Of a stretch of DNA of 64,000 nucleotides, positions 17,976 through 27,081 are shown piece by piece (position 1 is the stretch's first letter; every line of letters begins with the position of its first letter). The translations under genes were made by a program, and so were the position numbers. The stretch lies in contig JAFMYY010000009.1 of the NCBI GenBank assembly GCA_017948555.1, positions 48,467-112,466 of the forward strand, in the 5' to 3' direction. This DNA is from Cesiribacteraceae bacterium YIM B00369. GTDB lineage: Bacteria > Bacteroidota > Bacteroidia > Cytophagales > Cyclobacteriaceae. Under the pieces are notes generated by a model. The model had not been told where the DNA came from, searched no databases, and saw only the letters and a list, made by a program, of their open reading frames with translations.

Positions 17976-18455
17976 CTATTCACCTCTGTTGCGGTTTTCA
18001 TTCCAGCGTTGCATCAGCAGGGGAAGCTCTTTCTGCATATAATCAATAAATTCAATTACTTCCCGCAGCTTATTATTAAATTCAGCAGTTTCAGGAGGCC
18101 TTTGCTCTAAAACCTTTATCAAAAGTGCTTTTCCTTTTAGCCCGCTTTCCATTCTGCGTTTAACCTCTGTTTCCCAGCTGGCCACCATGGTCCTGAAATA
18201 CCGTTTCCTGTCTCCCGGCTTGGTAATATATTCAATATTAGAAGCTGATAGCAGTGCATTTATAGCATTACTGGTAGCACTTTTACTAAGGTTAAGAGCT
18301 TCCCTGATTTCATCAAAAGTTAATTCTGTCCTGTCTGACACCAAAAGTAAAGATGAGATACGGGATGCTGCCGGTTGCATGCCTTCCTGCTCCCTGAGCA
18401 CGCCCAGTTCCTCTATAAGTTGCTTTTGTTCTTCCGAAAGCTGTATTTCACTCAT
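17976..18455 (-). CDS. GbsR/MarR-type transcriptional regulator
   Basis: A 159-residue regulator with a winged helix (about 45-100, FDEIREALNLSKSATSNAIN as recognition region) followed by a C-terminal helical dimer region ending in VIEFIDYMQKELP. This is the GbsR branch of the MarR superfamily, common in Bacteroidota next to transporters and redox genes. It is first in the operon with the SDR-like and hydrolase genes. A second, gutted relative seems to sit at 24590-24817 in front of the efflux operon. Confidence 0.85.
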   Translation of the reverse strand: MSEIQLSEEQKQLIEELGVLREQEGMQPAASRISSLLLVSDRTELTFDEIREALNLSKSATSNAINALLSASNIEYITKPGDRKRYFRTMVASWETEVKRRMESGLKGKALLIKVLEQRPPETAEFNNKLREVIEFIDYMQKELPLLMQRWNENRNRGE

Positions 18456-18479
18456 CTTTTATTGTTTTTTTATCCTGTT

Positions 18480-18487
18480 CAAAGGTA
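18480..18487 (-). promoter_or_regulatory. Candidate -7 box of the gbsR-like operon
   Basis: On the minus strand this reads TACCTTTG, an exact TAnnTTTG match, 25 bp upstream of the regulator start at 18455. No -33 box is clear. An imperfect CAAAGGT / ACCTTTTG dyad surrounds it (18480-18523), suggesting autoregulation. Confidence 0.4.
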
Positions 18488-18571
18488 AATAAAATAGTTA
18501 AAATTTGATTAATATCACCTTTTGGAAATATAATGCCGGTGGAAACCTATTTCACTGCTTACTTATTCAAT

Positions 18572-18814
18572 TCAGGCTGCATTTTTTGAATACACATAAT
18601 GAACCAGATCTGTAACGGTTTCCAAAGGCACCTCATCGGGTATGTATATATGATACTTTTTTTCAACAGCCAATATGAGGTTCACCAGATCGACCTGGTC
18701 CAGCCCAAAGGCCTGAAGGTTATTCCTTTCCAAAACGGCAGAAGTTTTTATGCCTGTATTTTTACTGATAAAACGGGTAACAGCTGCTTCAATACTTGAG
18801 TAAGATATTTTCAT
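18572..18814 (-). CDS. Acyl-carrier-like protein lacking the phosphopantetheine serine
   Basis: An 80-residue protein with the four-helix acyl carrier fold. Aligned to AcpP, the helix II motif GADSLDTVELV corresponds to GLDQVDLVNLI here, so the serine that carries 4'-phosphopantetheine is Gln (DSL becomes DQV). The rest of the fold is kept, including AVEKKYHIYIPDE and the helix IV segment. It should not be loaded with acyl chains unless another residue is used. It is the last gene in the efflux direction, 73 bp after the RND pump gene and behind a strong hairpin. It may be a structural or protein-interaction module. Its role is unknown. Confidence 0.8.
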   Translation of the reverse strand: MKISYSSIEAAVTRFISKNTGIKTSAVLERNNLQAFGLDQVDLVNLILAVEKKYHIYIPDEVPLETVTDLVHYVYSKNAA

Positions 18815-18847
18815 GACAGATAAGTTTTTATGAATGTTTTATAGCAT

Positions 18848-18878
18848 GGCAGGCCTGACTCAATGGTACAGGCCTGCC
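18848..18878 (-). terminator. Strong hairpin between the RND pump and the acyl-carrier-like gene
   Basis: GGCAGGCCTG (18848-18857) and its exact complement CAGGCCTGCC (18869-18878) around an 11-nt loop, starting 9 bp past the pump stop. No long U-run follows on the minus strand, so it may be a partial terminator or stability element that separates expression of the last gene. Confidence 0.55.
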
Positions 18879-18887
18879 CACTGCCAT

Positions 18888-21800
18888 TTAATTTATTAAT
18901 ACAGTTACAGGACTCAATTTAGCCTCTTCCAGCACTGCTGTTTCGTGTTCAAGTACCTCAGGGGTTTTATCCACCAGTTCTATGGTTGTTTTCTTATCCA
19001 TTCCGAATTTTGCCAGAATACGATCGAAGAGGTAGTAGATCACCGGCACTACAATAAGGGTTAATACCATGGAACTTGTAAGTCCACCTATCAATGCCCA
19101 GGCAAGGCCGTTTTTCCATTCTGCACCAGGACCTGAAGCCAGCGCGATAGGAAGCATACCAATAACCATGGCCAGAGTAGTCATCAGGATTGGACGGAAA
19201 CGGATCCTGACGGCTTCAATAAGTGCAGCCTTTACTTCTGTTCCTTCCTCTTTCAGGTTGTTGGTAAAATCCACCACCAGGATGGCATTTTTCGCCACCA
19301 AACCAATGAGCATGATAATCCCCAGGATGGAAAAGATACTCAGGGTAGAGGCTGAAAGTGCCAGGGCAAATAAAGCACCGATTATAGCCAGCGGGATAGA
19401 GAACAAAACCACCAGCGGATACGCATAACTATCGTAAAGGCCTACCATAATCAGGTACACAAAAACGATGGAAGCGAGCAGGGCAGTTCCTAAGCTGCCA
19501 AAACCTTCTGACTGGTTCTTCATATCACCTCCATAGCTGATGCTTACATCACGGGGTAACTCCAATGTAGCAATCCGCTCCTGAATTTCGGTACCCACCG
19601 AACCGGTCGGGCGCCCAATTACCTGAGAGCTCACTGTAACTGAAGCTACTCTGTCCTGCCGCTCCAGTTTGGAAGGTCCGGATGATTGCCGGATATCGGC
19701 AAACTGGCTTAGTTTCACCGTCTCACCTCTGTTGTTAATAAAAGACAGGCTACCGATATCGTTCACATCTTTCCTGTTCCACTGGTCCAGCCTGATGTTG
19801 ATGTCATACTCTTTATCTTTTCCGCGGAATTTAGCGTCGGTATTCCCGTTGAAGGCAGTTTGCATACCAGCACCCACCTGTTCCAGCGAAAGGCCGAGCC
19901 TTGCCATTTTATCTCTGTCAACAGATACGGCAATTTCAGGATTTCCTTCTTTCACCGACTTATCAACTTCTGCTGTACCGGACACCTGCTCCATTTCTGC
20001 CATTACTTTGTCGGAAAGGGCCATCAGTTCCTCCAGGTTACTACCCGACAGGATAACCTGTATAGGTGCCGTACTGCCCCCTCCCACCATACTTACAGGC
20101 AATGAGGTGATTTTAACACCTGAAAGATTTTCCTCCAGACCAATTTTTACCTGGCGCGAAAATGTGTTTGTATTAACGTGTCTTTCTGCTGCATCCACCA
20201 GTGTTACATGGACCTCACCAAGATAGGCAGTGTTTTGCCCTGCCTGGGCCGATGAAGTGGTACCCACTGTTGTAAACATCTTTGTTACCTCCGGAAACTG
20301 ATCAAGATAAGCTTCCACCTGGCGGGCGGCAAAGTTAGTTTGTTCAATTGTGGCATTTTTAGGCAACTCGAGCTGAACTATAAATTCCCCACGGTCGCCG
20401 GCACTTACAAACTCGCTCCCGATAAAGCCCATGGGCACCAGGGCTACAGACACCACAAAAAGAGCTGCTGTTGCAAGTATTACTACTATTTTATGGTTAA
20501 ACGACCATTTAAGGGCATCAGTAAACCCGTCGATTACCCTGTCAAGAAAACGCTCGAAACCTAAGATAAAGCGACCAAAGATATTTTTAGAAGACAGGTG
20601 CTCCAGTTTGGAAAAACGGCTTGCCAGTAAAGGAATAAGTGTAAAGGCTACAAACAAGCTCAGCATAGTCGATACAGCCACCACTACAGAGAACTGACGG
20701 AGAATATCCGATACAAGACCTGTTGACAAGGCAATTGGTACAAAAACCACCACAATTACCAGGGTGATAGAGGTTACAGTAGCCATAATCTCGCGGATAC
20801 CATCGTAAGCGGCCTGGGCTGGTTTTTTACCCATTTCCATGTGGCGGTAAATATTCTCGATAACCACAATGGCGTCGTCCACCAGGATACCCACCACCAG
20901 GGAAAGGCCAAGGAGCGTCATCAGGTTAAGAGAAAAACCAAAAAGGCTCATGGCTATAAAGGTGGCAATAAGGGAAGCCGGAATGGAAATCATTACAATT
21001 ACCGCATTCCGCAGAGAGTGAAGAAACAACAACATTACCACCGCTACCAAAATGATGGCAAGGAAAAGGTCGTGAATTACCGCATCTGCAGCTGCAAGTG
21101 TAAATTCAGAGCTGTCTTTGGCAATAACGAATTTTAATTCCTCTCCTGCATAAGCCTGTTCAAGCTTTGCCAGCGCCTGCCTGGTGAGTTCACTAACTTC
21201 CACCGCATTGGCATCTGATTGTTTCTGGATAGATAAACCAATGGAAGCCAGAGAGTTTACGCGGGTTATTACTTCTGTATCTTTTTCAGCATCCTGTACT
21301 TCAGCCACATCACCAAGGCGGATGGCACTTCCATTTGCATCTTCTTTAAGTATCAAATTTCTAAGCTGTTCCAGCGATTCATATTTACCCGCCAGGCGAA
21401 TAAGCGTCTGCCCTTCATCATTTTTAATCTTACCGGTAGGAAAGTCCAGGTTGGAGTATGCAATCTTCTGTTGCACCTGCGAAATGGAAAGGCCATAAGC
21501 CTCCAGTTTTTCCGCATTCAGGTTTACTTTTATCTCCCTTTCCTGCCCGCCGAGCACTTTTACCTGAGCTACACCGGGAATGCGTGAAAGCTCCGGCTTA
21601 AGTTTGTTATCGATAAGGTCGTAAAATTCGGTGGAAGACATCTGGGCCGTAGCACCAAGTTGTATAATAGGCATATCATCCAGGTTGAATTTACCCAGCG
21701 CAGGTGGGTCGGCATCGTCCGGAAGTTCGCTCAGTATAGCGTTGATCTTCCGCTGCGCATCCTGCAGGCTCTGGTCCACATCGGTTCCCTGGTTCAGCTG

Positions 21801-22079
21801 AATGGTAATAATTGAGAAACTTTCCTGGGAAATACTTTTAACTTCCTGAATGTTCTCAAGCGAGGAAAGCGCGTCTTCAATTTCGGTAGTAACCGAATTC
21901 TCCACCTCCTGTGGTGAAGCTCCGGGATAAATAGTGGTAACTGTTAATACCGGTGGTGAAAATTTCGGAAGCAACTCATAGTTAAGGGAGAAGTAACTTG
22001 CCAGCCCCAAAATGGTGAGCGTCGCAAAGATCACCACTACTATGGTTGGCCGCTGTATGGATAATTTAGTTATATTCAT
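18888..22079 (-). CDS. RND efflux transporter, inner-membrane pump subunit
   Basis: A 1063-residue AcrB-type permease of the hydrophobe/amphiphile efflux family, typical length. First membrane helix near 10-30, large periplasmic loop, and the TM4 proton-relay motif GILVDDAIVVIENIYRHME with paired Asp. A second half follows with the same layout, including GLVAKNAILVVDF where the relay Lys is found. With the adaptor and outer-membrane genes upstream it forms a tripartite drug or solvent exporter. Substrates cannot be deduced. The gap to the adaptor gene is 52 bp, in one operon with TolC-like and adaptor genes. Confidence 0.96.
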   Translation of the reverse strand: MNITKLSIQRPTIVVVIFATLTILGLASYFSLNYELLPKFSPPVLTVTTIYPGASPQEVENSVTTEIEDALSSLENIQEVKSISQESFSIITIQLNQGTDVDQSLQDAQRKINAILSELPDDADPPALGKFNLDDMPIIQLGATAQMSSTEFYDLIDNKLKPELSRIPGVAQVKVLGGQEREIKVNLNAEKLEAYGLSISQVQQKIAYSNLDFPTGKIKNDEGQTLIRLAGKYESLEQLRNLILKEDANGSAIRLGDVAEVQDAEKDTEVITRVNSLASIGLSIQKQSDANAVEVSELTRQALAKLEQAYAGEELKFVIAKDSSEFTLAAADAVIHDLFLAIILVAVVMLLFLHSLRNAVIVMISIPASLIATFIAMSLFGFSLNLMTLLGLSLVVGILVDDAIVVIENIYRHMEMGKKPAQAAYDGIREIMATVTSITLVIVVVFVPIALSTGLVSDILRQFSVVVAVSTMLSLFVAFTLIPLLASRFSKLEHLSSKNIFGRFILGFERFLDRVIDGFTDALKWSFNHKIVVILATAALFVVSVALVPMGFIGSEFVSAGDRGEFIVQLELPKNATIEQTNFAARQVEAYLDQFPEVTKMFTTVGTTSSAQAGQNTAYLGEVHVTLVDAAERHVNTNTFSRQVKIGLEENLSGVKITSLPVSMVGGGSTAPIQVILSGSNLEELMALSDKVMAEMEQVSGTAEVDKSVKEGNPEIAVSVDRDKMARLGLSLEQVGAGMQTAFNGNTDAKFRGKDKEYDINIRLDQWNRKDVNDIGSLSFINNRGETVKLSQFADIRQSSGPSKLERQDRVASVTVSSQVIGRPTGSVGTEIQERIATLELPRDVSISYGGDMKNQSEGFGSLGTALLASIVFVYLIMVGLYDSYAYPLVVLFSIPLAIIGALFALALSASTLSIFSILGIIMLIGLVAKNAILVVDFTNNLKEEGTEVKAALIEAVRIRFRPILMTTLAMVIGMLPIALASGPGAEWKNGLAWALIGGLTSSMVLTLIVVPVIYYLFDRILAKFGMDKKTTIELVDKTPEVLEHETAVLEEAKLSPVTVLIN

Positions 22080-22131
22080 TTTATAATGGGCTAATTTTTA
22101 TTTGCTAATGGGGTTCCTGCCAGCATTCATT

Positions 22132-23187
22132 CTATTTCAGAACTGACACTACTGTTCCTTCTCTGAGGTTTATCTGGCCGCTAAGCACTACCTGCTCACC
22201 TCTTTCCAAACCTCCTGTTATTTCCACTTTATCATTTGCAACTATCCCTATGGTTACATCCTTCAGGAAGGCTTTTCCATCTTTTACCACATACACTTTA
22301 GGATTCTGAAGGCTGGTGGCAATGGCTTCCCGCTCAATGAGCATAGCATCAGCGGTATCGGCTGCCTCAAATGAAGCGGTACCGTACATTCCTGCTCTTA
22401 AAAAGGTTTCTGATGCATTTTTTACTTCAATCTCAACATCATACTTTAAAGCCTTATCTGCACTGGCACCAATAGCGGTAACGGTGCCTTCAAAAGATTT
22501 CTCAGGCATCACATCTGCCCGAACCTGTACTTTTGCATTTTCCTGAAGGAGCAGCACTTCCCGCTCTGAGACTTTGGTATTGAGTTTCAGCCTGTCCACA
22601 TTAACAATATCGAACAGCTTTGAGCCCGGATTAAGAAATGAGCCTTTTTCAATATAAATTTCGTTGATAACACCACTGATCGGAGCTGTTATTCTGGCTT
22701 TTTCAAGCCTTTGACGGGCAGTTATCAGCTGCGCCTGAGCATTTTCATAACCTAGTTTTACATCTTCCAGCTGCCGCTTTGTTATGGCTTCGCCTGATGA
22801 TAGTTTTTCAAAGCGTTCCATATCCCGCTTACTCTTTTCAAAGTTCGCTTTGGCCATTATTACATTGGCGTGCAAAACTTCATCTTCCACCTGCGCCAGC
22901 ACTTCGCCCGCTTTTACCTGATCGCCTTTGCGCTTGTTCAGCTTTAGCACCTGCCCCTGTGTTTCAGAAAGAAGGCTTAAGCTTTGGTAAGGACTAAAAG
23001 TGCCGTTTACTGCAAAAGAGCGGTCTGTTTTTCCGGTTTTTACTTCAGTGAGTTTTACGGGAATAGCCTTACTGGTACGTGAAGCCACTGCCGCAGCCAC
23101 TTTCATTTCTTCTTTATTATTAGCCAGTGTAAAGGCTACAGCACCCACTGCAAGCAGGACTATTACTATATAAATCAGCTTTTTCAT
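22132..23187 (-). CDS. RND efflux periplasmic adaptor (membrane fusion protein)
   Basis: Membrane fusion protein of 351 residues joining the pump to the outer-membrane channel. An N-terminal membrane anchor (about 4-22) is followed by a biotinyl-lipoyl-like half-motif, an alpha-helical hairpin (about 105-165, with ENAQAQLITARQRLEKA), the second lipoyl half (ITAPISGVINEIY) and beta-barrel domains ending in GLERGEQVVLSG. Length is normal. It starts 12 bp after the TolC-like stop. Confidence 0.94.
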   Translation of the reverse strand: MKKLIYIVIVLLAVGAVAFTLANNKEEMKVAAAVASRTSKAIPVKLTEVKTGKTDRSFAVNGTFSPYQSLSLLSETQGQVLKLNKRKGDQVKAGEVLAQVEDEVLHANVIMAKANFEKSKRDMERFEKLSSGEAITKRQLEDVKLGYENAQAQLITARQRLEKARITAPISGVINEIYIEKGSFLNPGSKLFDIVNVDRLKLNTKVSEREVLLLQENAKVQVRADVMPEKSFEGTVTAIGASADKALKYDVEIEVKNASETFLRAGMYGTASFEAADTADAMLIEREAIATSLQNPKVYVVKDGKAFLKDVTIGIVANDKVEITGGLERGEQVVLSGQINLREGTVVSVLK

Positions 23188-23199
23188 TCTATAAAAATT

Positions 23200-24567
23200 T
23201 TATTTTAATAAGTTTTTTATTTCACCACCAGCCTGCAGGTAACTTAAGCGGGCTAATTTGTATTTTAAGATTTCGTTATTCAGGTTAGTTTCGGCCTCCC
23301 GCAGGCTTACCTCTGCTTCCAGAAGATCGGTTAAAGGGGATATACCTTCCGTATATAGTTCGTTTGTGGTATTATACACATCACAGGCAAGCTCCACATT
23401 CCCTTTCTGGGCCTCTATTGCATTAAGGCTGTTTTGCACCTGTCGGGTGGCATTGGCCATTACCACCGCAGTATTTTTATTATAGAGGGCGATATCTTCA
23501 TCAATTTTATTGATCTCGAGTTTTACCTGCCTCACTTGTGCCTTCTTCTGAAACCCATCGAAAATGGGTACGTTCAGTTTTAATCCTACCACAGATGTCA
23601 GAAACCAGGGAACCTGGTTGTCGAACAAATCATTTCGCATCGTCATATAACTGTAGTTGCCATAGGCCGAGAGGCTTGGATAATATCCTGCTCTTATATT
23701 GCTGATCTGGTAGTTATTCAGTTCTTTCTGCTTGTTCAGCAACTGGTGCTCCAGCCGGCTGACAGCCGCATCTGTACCTCTTGAGAGTGGATTGCCCAAA
23801 TCCAGGATTTCAGTATCAGGGTCCAGCATAAAGTCTCCTTCCAGAGGCATACCCATAAAAAACTTAAGGTAATTCTTTTGCTGCTCATAGGCAGTTTCCA
23901 GATTCTGTTGCTGGTTTTGCAGGTTTGTCCTGTTTACCTTCAGCCGGTTTATATCCACCTTTTTCACCAGGTCATTTTCGTACTGCAGCTGCATTATTTT
24001 CTCAAGCTGAATTAACCTTTCAAGGTTGGCATCGATGGTTTTAAACTGTTCCTGCGTTTGCAGAACCTGCAGGTACGATGAGCTGACATTATAAATCACC
24101 TCTTCTTCGGCCATTTCCCTACGGAGACGGTACAGGTCCTGAGTACTCTTTGCCGCTTCAAGGCCTACGAAGAAGGATTTATTGAACAGTAACTGTGTAA
24201 GCTGCACACCTCCGGACACATTAAAATCCTTACCGAACTGTACCGGAATATCCCCGTCAGCGCCAAACATTGCGCCCGGTAAAATCTGGGTGGGCAGGGA
24301 TGGATAATAATCGAAACTACCGCTGCCGGAAAGTTGTGGCAGGCCTGATCCCCGGACTTCTTTGATCTTCTGCTCGCCAATCTGCTCATCGTAGCGTGCT
24401 TTTTTCAGCTGCTCACTTTGCTCCAGTGCATACCTGAGGCTTTCCTGCAGGCTTAAAACTTTATCGGTCGCGGGCCTCTCCTGAGCCCTGGCCAATGAGA
24501 CCGGGAGTAATCCTCCCAGCAGCAACAGCATCCATAACTGTGGCTTCAAACTGTTAATTTTCATCAT
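23200..24567 (-). CDS. TolC-family outer-membrane efflux protein
   Basis: A 455-residue outer-membrane channel of the TolC/OEP family. Signal peptide about 1-28 (LLLGGLLPVSLARA then QE), followed by two OEP repeats of long helices with beta segments, for example SLQESLRYALEQSEQLKKA near residue 41 and SPLTDLLEAEVSLREAE near the C-terminus. First structural gene of the efflux operon. Two ATGs in tandem at 24562-24567; the longer is used. Confidence 0.93.
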   Translation of the reverse strand: MMKINSLKPQLWMLLLLGGLLPVSLARAQERPATDKVLSLQESLRYALEQSEQLKKARYDEQIGEQKIKEVRGSGLPQLSGSGSFDYYPSLPTQILPGAMFGADGDIPVQFGKDFNVSGGVQLTQLLFNKSFFVGLEAAKSTQDLYRLRREMAEEEVIYNVSSSYLQVLQTQEQFKTIDANLERLIQLEKIMQLQYENDLVKKVDINRLKVNRTNLQNQQQNLETAYEQQKNYLKFFMGMPLEGDFMLDPDTEILDLGNPLSRGTDAAVSRLEHQLLNKQKELNNYQISNIRAGYYPSLSAYGNYSYMTMRNDLFDNQVPWFLTSVVGLKLNVPIFDGFQKKAQVRQVKLEINKIDEDIALYNKNTAVVMANATRQVQNSLNAIEAQKGNVELACDVYNTTNELYTEGISPLTDLLEAEVSLREAETNLNNEILKYKLARLSYLQAGGEIKNLLK

Positions 24568-24589
24568 CCTGATATTTGCTTATTTAATT

Positions 24590-24817
24590 TTAATTTTTTT
24601 TCCGTTTGGCTATTATTTTAGGAAGTTCCTCTACATATTCTTCAAAGAAATTATCCACCAGGTGCAAACCATCAGAGAACTCATCCAGGCTGGCCCTGTA
24701 CAATCCGGCTGCTACCGGAGGGAAACTTTCTTTTTCAAAAAAGACCCCAAAATGCTCCACCCGCTCTTTAAGACTTATCATTACCTCTGCCTCCATCCTG
24801 CTTCTGTTTTGTTTCAC
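24590..24817 (-). CDS. Short GbsR-like protein lacking its winged helix, possible remnant
   Basis: The 75-residue product looks like the two ends of a GbsR/MarR-type regulator with the middle gone. Residues 17-40 (KERVEHFGVFFEKESFPPVA) resemble the N-terminal helix of that family, and the end (LVDNFFEEYVEELPKIIAKR) resembles the C-terminal dimer helix, compare IEFIDYMQKELPLLMQRW in the intact regulator at 17976. The DNA-binding winged helix of about 80 residues is missing, yet the frame is open. It is either a decayed regulator of the efflux operon or a small dimerising modulator. Two dyads resembling operators remain upstream. It lies 22 bp before the TolC-like gene. Confidence 0.5.
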   Translation of the reverse strand: MKQNRSRMEAEVMISLKERVEHFGVFFEKESFPPVAAGLYRASLDEFSDGLHLVDNFFEEYVEELPKIIAKRKKN

Positions 24818-24861
24818 AAATATGAAACAATTCTTTTAGTTCTGTAAGTTTGGAACTAAAA
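24811..24861. promoter_or_regulatory. Two dyads over the divergent efflux / reductase promoter region
   Basis: Dyad A: GTTTCA (24811-24816) and TGAAAC (24823-24828), 6-bp spacer, overlapping the start of the GbsR-like ORF. Dyad B: TTTTAGTTC (24834-24842) and its exact complement GAACTAAAA (24853-24861), with a 10-bp spacer that holds TAAGTTTG (24845-24852), an exact TAnnTTTG -7 box on the plus strand. A protein on dyad B would occlude that promoter. The positions fit repression of the reductase gene and of the efflux operon by a dimeric regulator. The protein is not identified. Confidence 0.5.
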
Positions 24862-25007
24862 ATATTTTAAAAATTTTTATTTAACTGATCTGCAGCCTGT
24901 AAGAGGAAGACTAATTATTAATAAAATGAAGAAAGGAATTATAAACCATGCTGAACAGCTGGCGTAAACTCACGAAAGTGATTTTATAACCGCAACAAAA
25001 AATAAAA

Positions 25008-25994
25008 ATGGATAACAAAAAGTTAGGAACTCAAGGATTAACTGTCTCTGCACTTGGACTGGGCTGTATGGGCATGTCGGATTTTTACAGCGACCGCAAC
25101 GACCAGGAGTCAATTGCAACCATACACCGGGCTCTTGAACTGGGCGTAAATTTCCTCGATACTGCAGACATGTATGGGGTAGGCGCAAACGAGGAACTGG
25201 TAGGTAAGGCAATTAAAGACAGGAGAGACAGCGTCGTGCTGGCTACAAAGTTCGGAAATGTGAGAGGAAAAGATGGCAGCTTCCTGGGCATTAACGGCAG
25301 GCCTGAATATGTAAAGAAAGCCTGCGAAGCAAGCCTGAAGCATTTGGGTACAGACCATATCGACCTCTATTACCAGCACCGGGTCGATAAAAATACTCCT
25401 ATTGAAGAAACAGTCGGGGCAATGGCCGAACTGGTAAAAGAAGGAAAAGTCCGGTTCCTGGGTTTATCTGAAGCCGGGGCTGACACCATAAGGAGAGCAC
25501 ATAAAGAACATCCTGTTTCGGCACTTCAAACCGAATACTCCCTCTGGAGCCGTGATGTGGAAGATGAGATTCTCCCTGTTTGCCGTGAACTTGGGATAGG
25601 CTTTGTTCCTTACAGCCCCCTGGGCAGAGGATTTTTAACAGGTCAGATAAAGAAGTTTGAGGATTTGGCGGAAGATGATTACAGGCGCTTCTCCCCACGT
25701 TTTCAGGGAGAAAACTTTCAGAAGAATTTGGACCTGGTGAAGAAGATTGAAGACCTGGCTGCCCGGAAAGGTTGCAGACCTTCACAGCTCGCACTGGCAT
25801 GGCTGCTCTCCCGCGGGGAAGATATTGTACCTATTCCGGGCACTAAGCGCCGCAAGTACCTGGAGGAAAATGTGGGTGCCCTGGAGGTATCCTTAACAAG
25901 AGAGGAACTGCAACAAATAGATGAAATTGCGCCTCAAGGCGTGGCCGCAGGGGATCGTTATGCAAAAGAGCAGATGGCAAACCTCAATGTATAA
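25008..25994 (+). CDS. Aldo/keto reductase
   Basis: NADPH-dependent reductase of 328 residues with an (alpha/beta)8 barrel. Catalytic residues are visible: Asp and Tyr in [14 protein letters not shown], Lys in VLATKFG and His in YYQHRVD; a cofactor-binding PIPGTKR segment lies near the end. It belongs to the AKR branch with YghZ/AKR13-like members that reduce aldehydes, and the substrate is unknown. It is divergent from the efflux operon, with dyads between, so a shared regulator is plausible. A bidirectional terminator follows. Confidence 0.94.
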   Translation: MDNKKLGTQGLTVSALGLGCMGMSDFYSDRNDQESIATIHRALELGVNFLDTADMYGVGANEELVGKAIKDRRDSVVLATKFGNVRGKDGSFLGINGRPEYVKKACEASLKHLGTDHIDLYYQHRVDKNTPIEETVGAMAELVKEGKVRFLGLSEAGADTIRRAHKEHPVSALQTEYSLWSRDVEDEILPVCRELGIGFVPYSPLGRGFLTGQIKKFEDLAEDDYRRFSPRFQGENFQKNLDLVKKIEDLAARKGCRPSQLALAWLLSRGEDIVPIPGTKRRKYLEENVGALEVSLTREELQQIDEIAPQGVAAGDRYAKEQMANLNV

Positions 25995-26023
25995 GATAAC
26001 TTACCGTTGATCCTGCCCGAATT

Positions 26024-26066
26024 AAAAAAGTCTTCAGCTGTTAATTTCAGCTGAAGGCTTTTTTTT
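26024..26066. terminator. Bidirectional intrinsic terminator
   Basis: CTTCAGCTG (26032-26040) pairs with CAGCTGAAG (26048-26056), followed by eight T on the plus strand (26059-26066) and preceded by an A-run that gives T on the minus strand. It lies between the convergent aldo/keto reductase and bestrophin-like genes and serves both. Confidence 0.85.
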
Positions 26067-26070
26067 AAGG

Positions 26071-26982
26071 CTACAGGAAATACTCTCCGTCTATAGGTTC
26101 CAGGGGTTTCGGAACTTCAGTTTCTCCCATCATTTGCAAAAGATTAATTTCGATTGTTCTGGATATCTGATTTAAAGGAATCCCTGACGGAGCTTCATCA
26201 AAAGGATCCATCAGCGTCATTCCATTCTGGTGTGTGACATGAAAAACAAAGCCAATCACCCAGCCGATTAAAATTGACCAGGGCCCCACCACACTTGTTA
26301 AAATCATGGTGGTAAAAACCAGCAGAACCCAAATGAATAACTTTGTAAAATAAATATAAGTAGTAGGGAAAACAGTGTTTCTTATGCGTTCACTTTTACC
26401 CATATGATCTGTAAAGGCAGTGAGCAACTGGTTGAGCTGAACAAAGCGGAACTGATCAATGGAATTATGGTCAGACAGCTTCTGGAGATCAATAGCATTA
26501 AGCGATAAGATGGCATTAGGCACATTGCTTTCCTGTTTCACTCTTTGTACCTCCTGATCCTGTAAATATTCAGGAATTACAGAGGGGGCCTTCCTTCGCA
26601 GGGTGTCATTCAGCGCATACACGAAGCTAATATGCCGTAAAATCATTTGTCTCTTTATTTCCGAAAGCTCACCAGAAGATAAAGTTCCTTCTGTAGTGAA
26701 GTGGAGAATGCCACGGGCCCAGCTCCTGCTGTCATTCACCAGAGCGCCCCATATTTTCCTCGCCTCCCACCACCTGGCATACGCCTGATTATTATTGAAG
26801 CCAATAAAAAATGCCAGTGTTGTACCTAATAAAGTGGCCATGGTGGGCGGAATTTGTATAGATTCGGGGATAATAAATTCCCGGAGAAAATATACTGCGG
26901 TACAGGCAACAATCATCAACAGATCTACTTTCCAGGTAAACTTTAATATTCTGTGAAATCTTAAATTATTAGCTATGAGCAC
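26071..26982 (-). CDS. Bestrophin-like membrane protein
   Basis: A 303-residue protein of the bestrophin/RFP-TM (YneE) family of anion or ion channels. Visible membrane segments at about 20-38 and 45-62, then a pair near 215-250 (FIWVLLVFTTMILTSVVGPW). The family signatures FFIGFNNNQAYARWWEARK and PFDEAP are present. Bacterial relatives form pentameric channels. The start codon is GTG at 26982 (no suitable ATG upstream). It is followed only by the shared terminator and is probably monocistronic. Confidence 0.85.
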   Translation of the reverse strand: MLIANNLRFHRILKFTWKVDLLMIVACTAVYFLREFIIPESIQIPPTMATLLGTTLAFFIGFNNNQAYARWWEARKIWGALVNDSRSWARGILHFTTEGTLSSGELSEIKRQMILRHISFVYALNDTLRRKAPSVIPEYLQDQEVQRVKQESNVPNAILSLNAIDLQKLSDHNSIDQFRFVQLNQLLTAFTDHMGKSERIRNTVFPTTYIYFTKLFIWVLLVFTTMILTSVVGPWSILIGWVIGFVFHVTHQNGMTLMDPFDEAPSGIPLNQISRTIEINLLQMMGETEVPKPLEPIDGEYFL

Positions 26983-27081
26983 AATTTATATTTTTTGGTT
27001 CAGGTATATAAAACAAAGGCACCAGTTTGAAAAAGGTTCTGACTGAAAGAAATTAACCTTCAAAAAAGAGAGATGCTGCAC

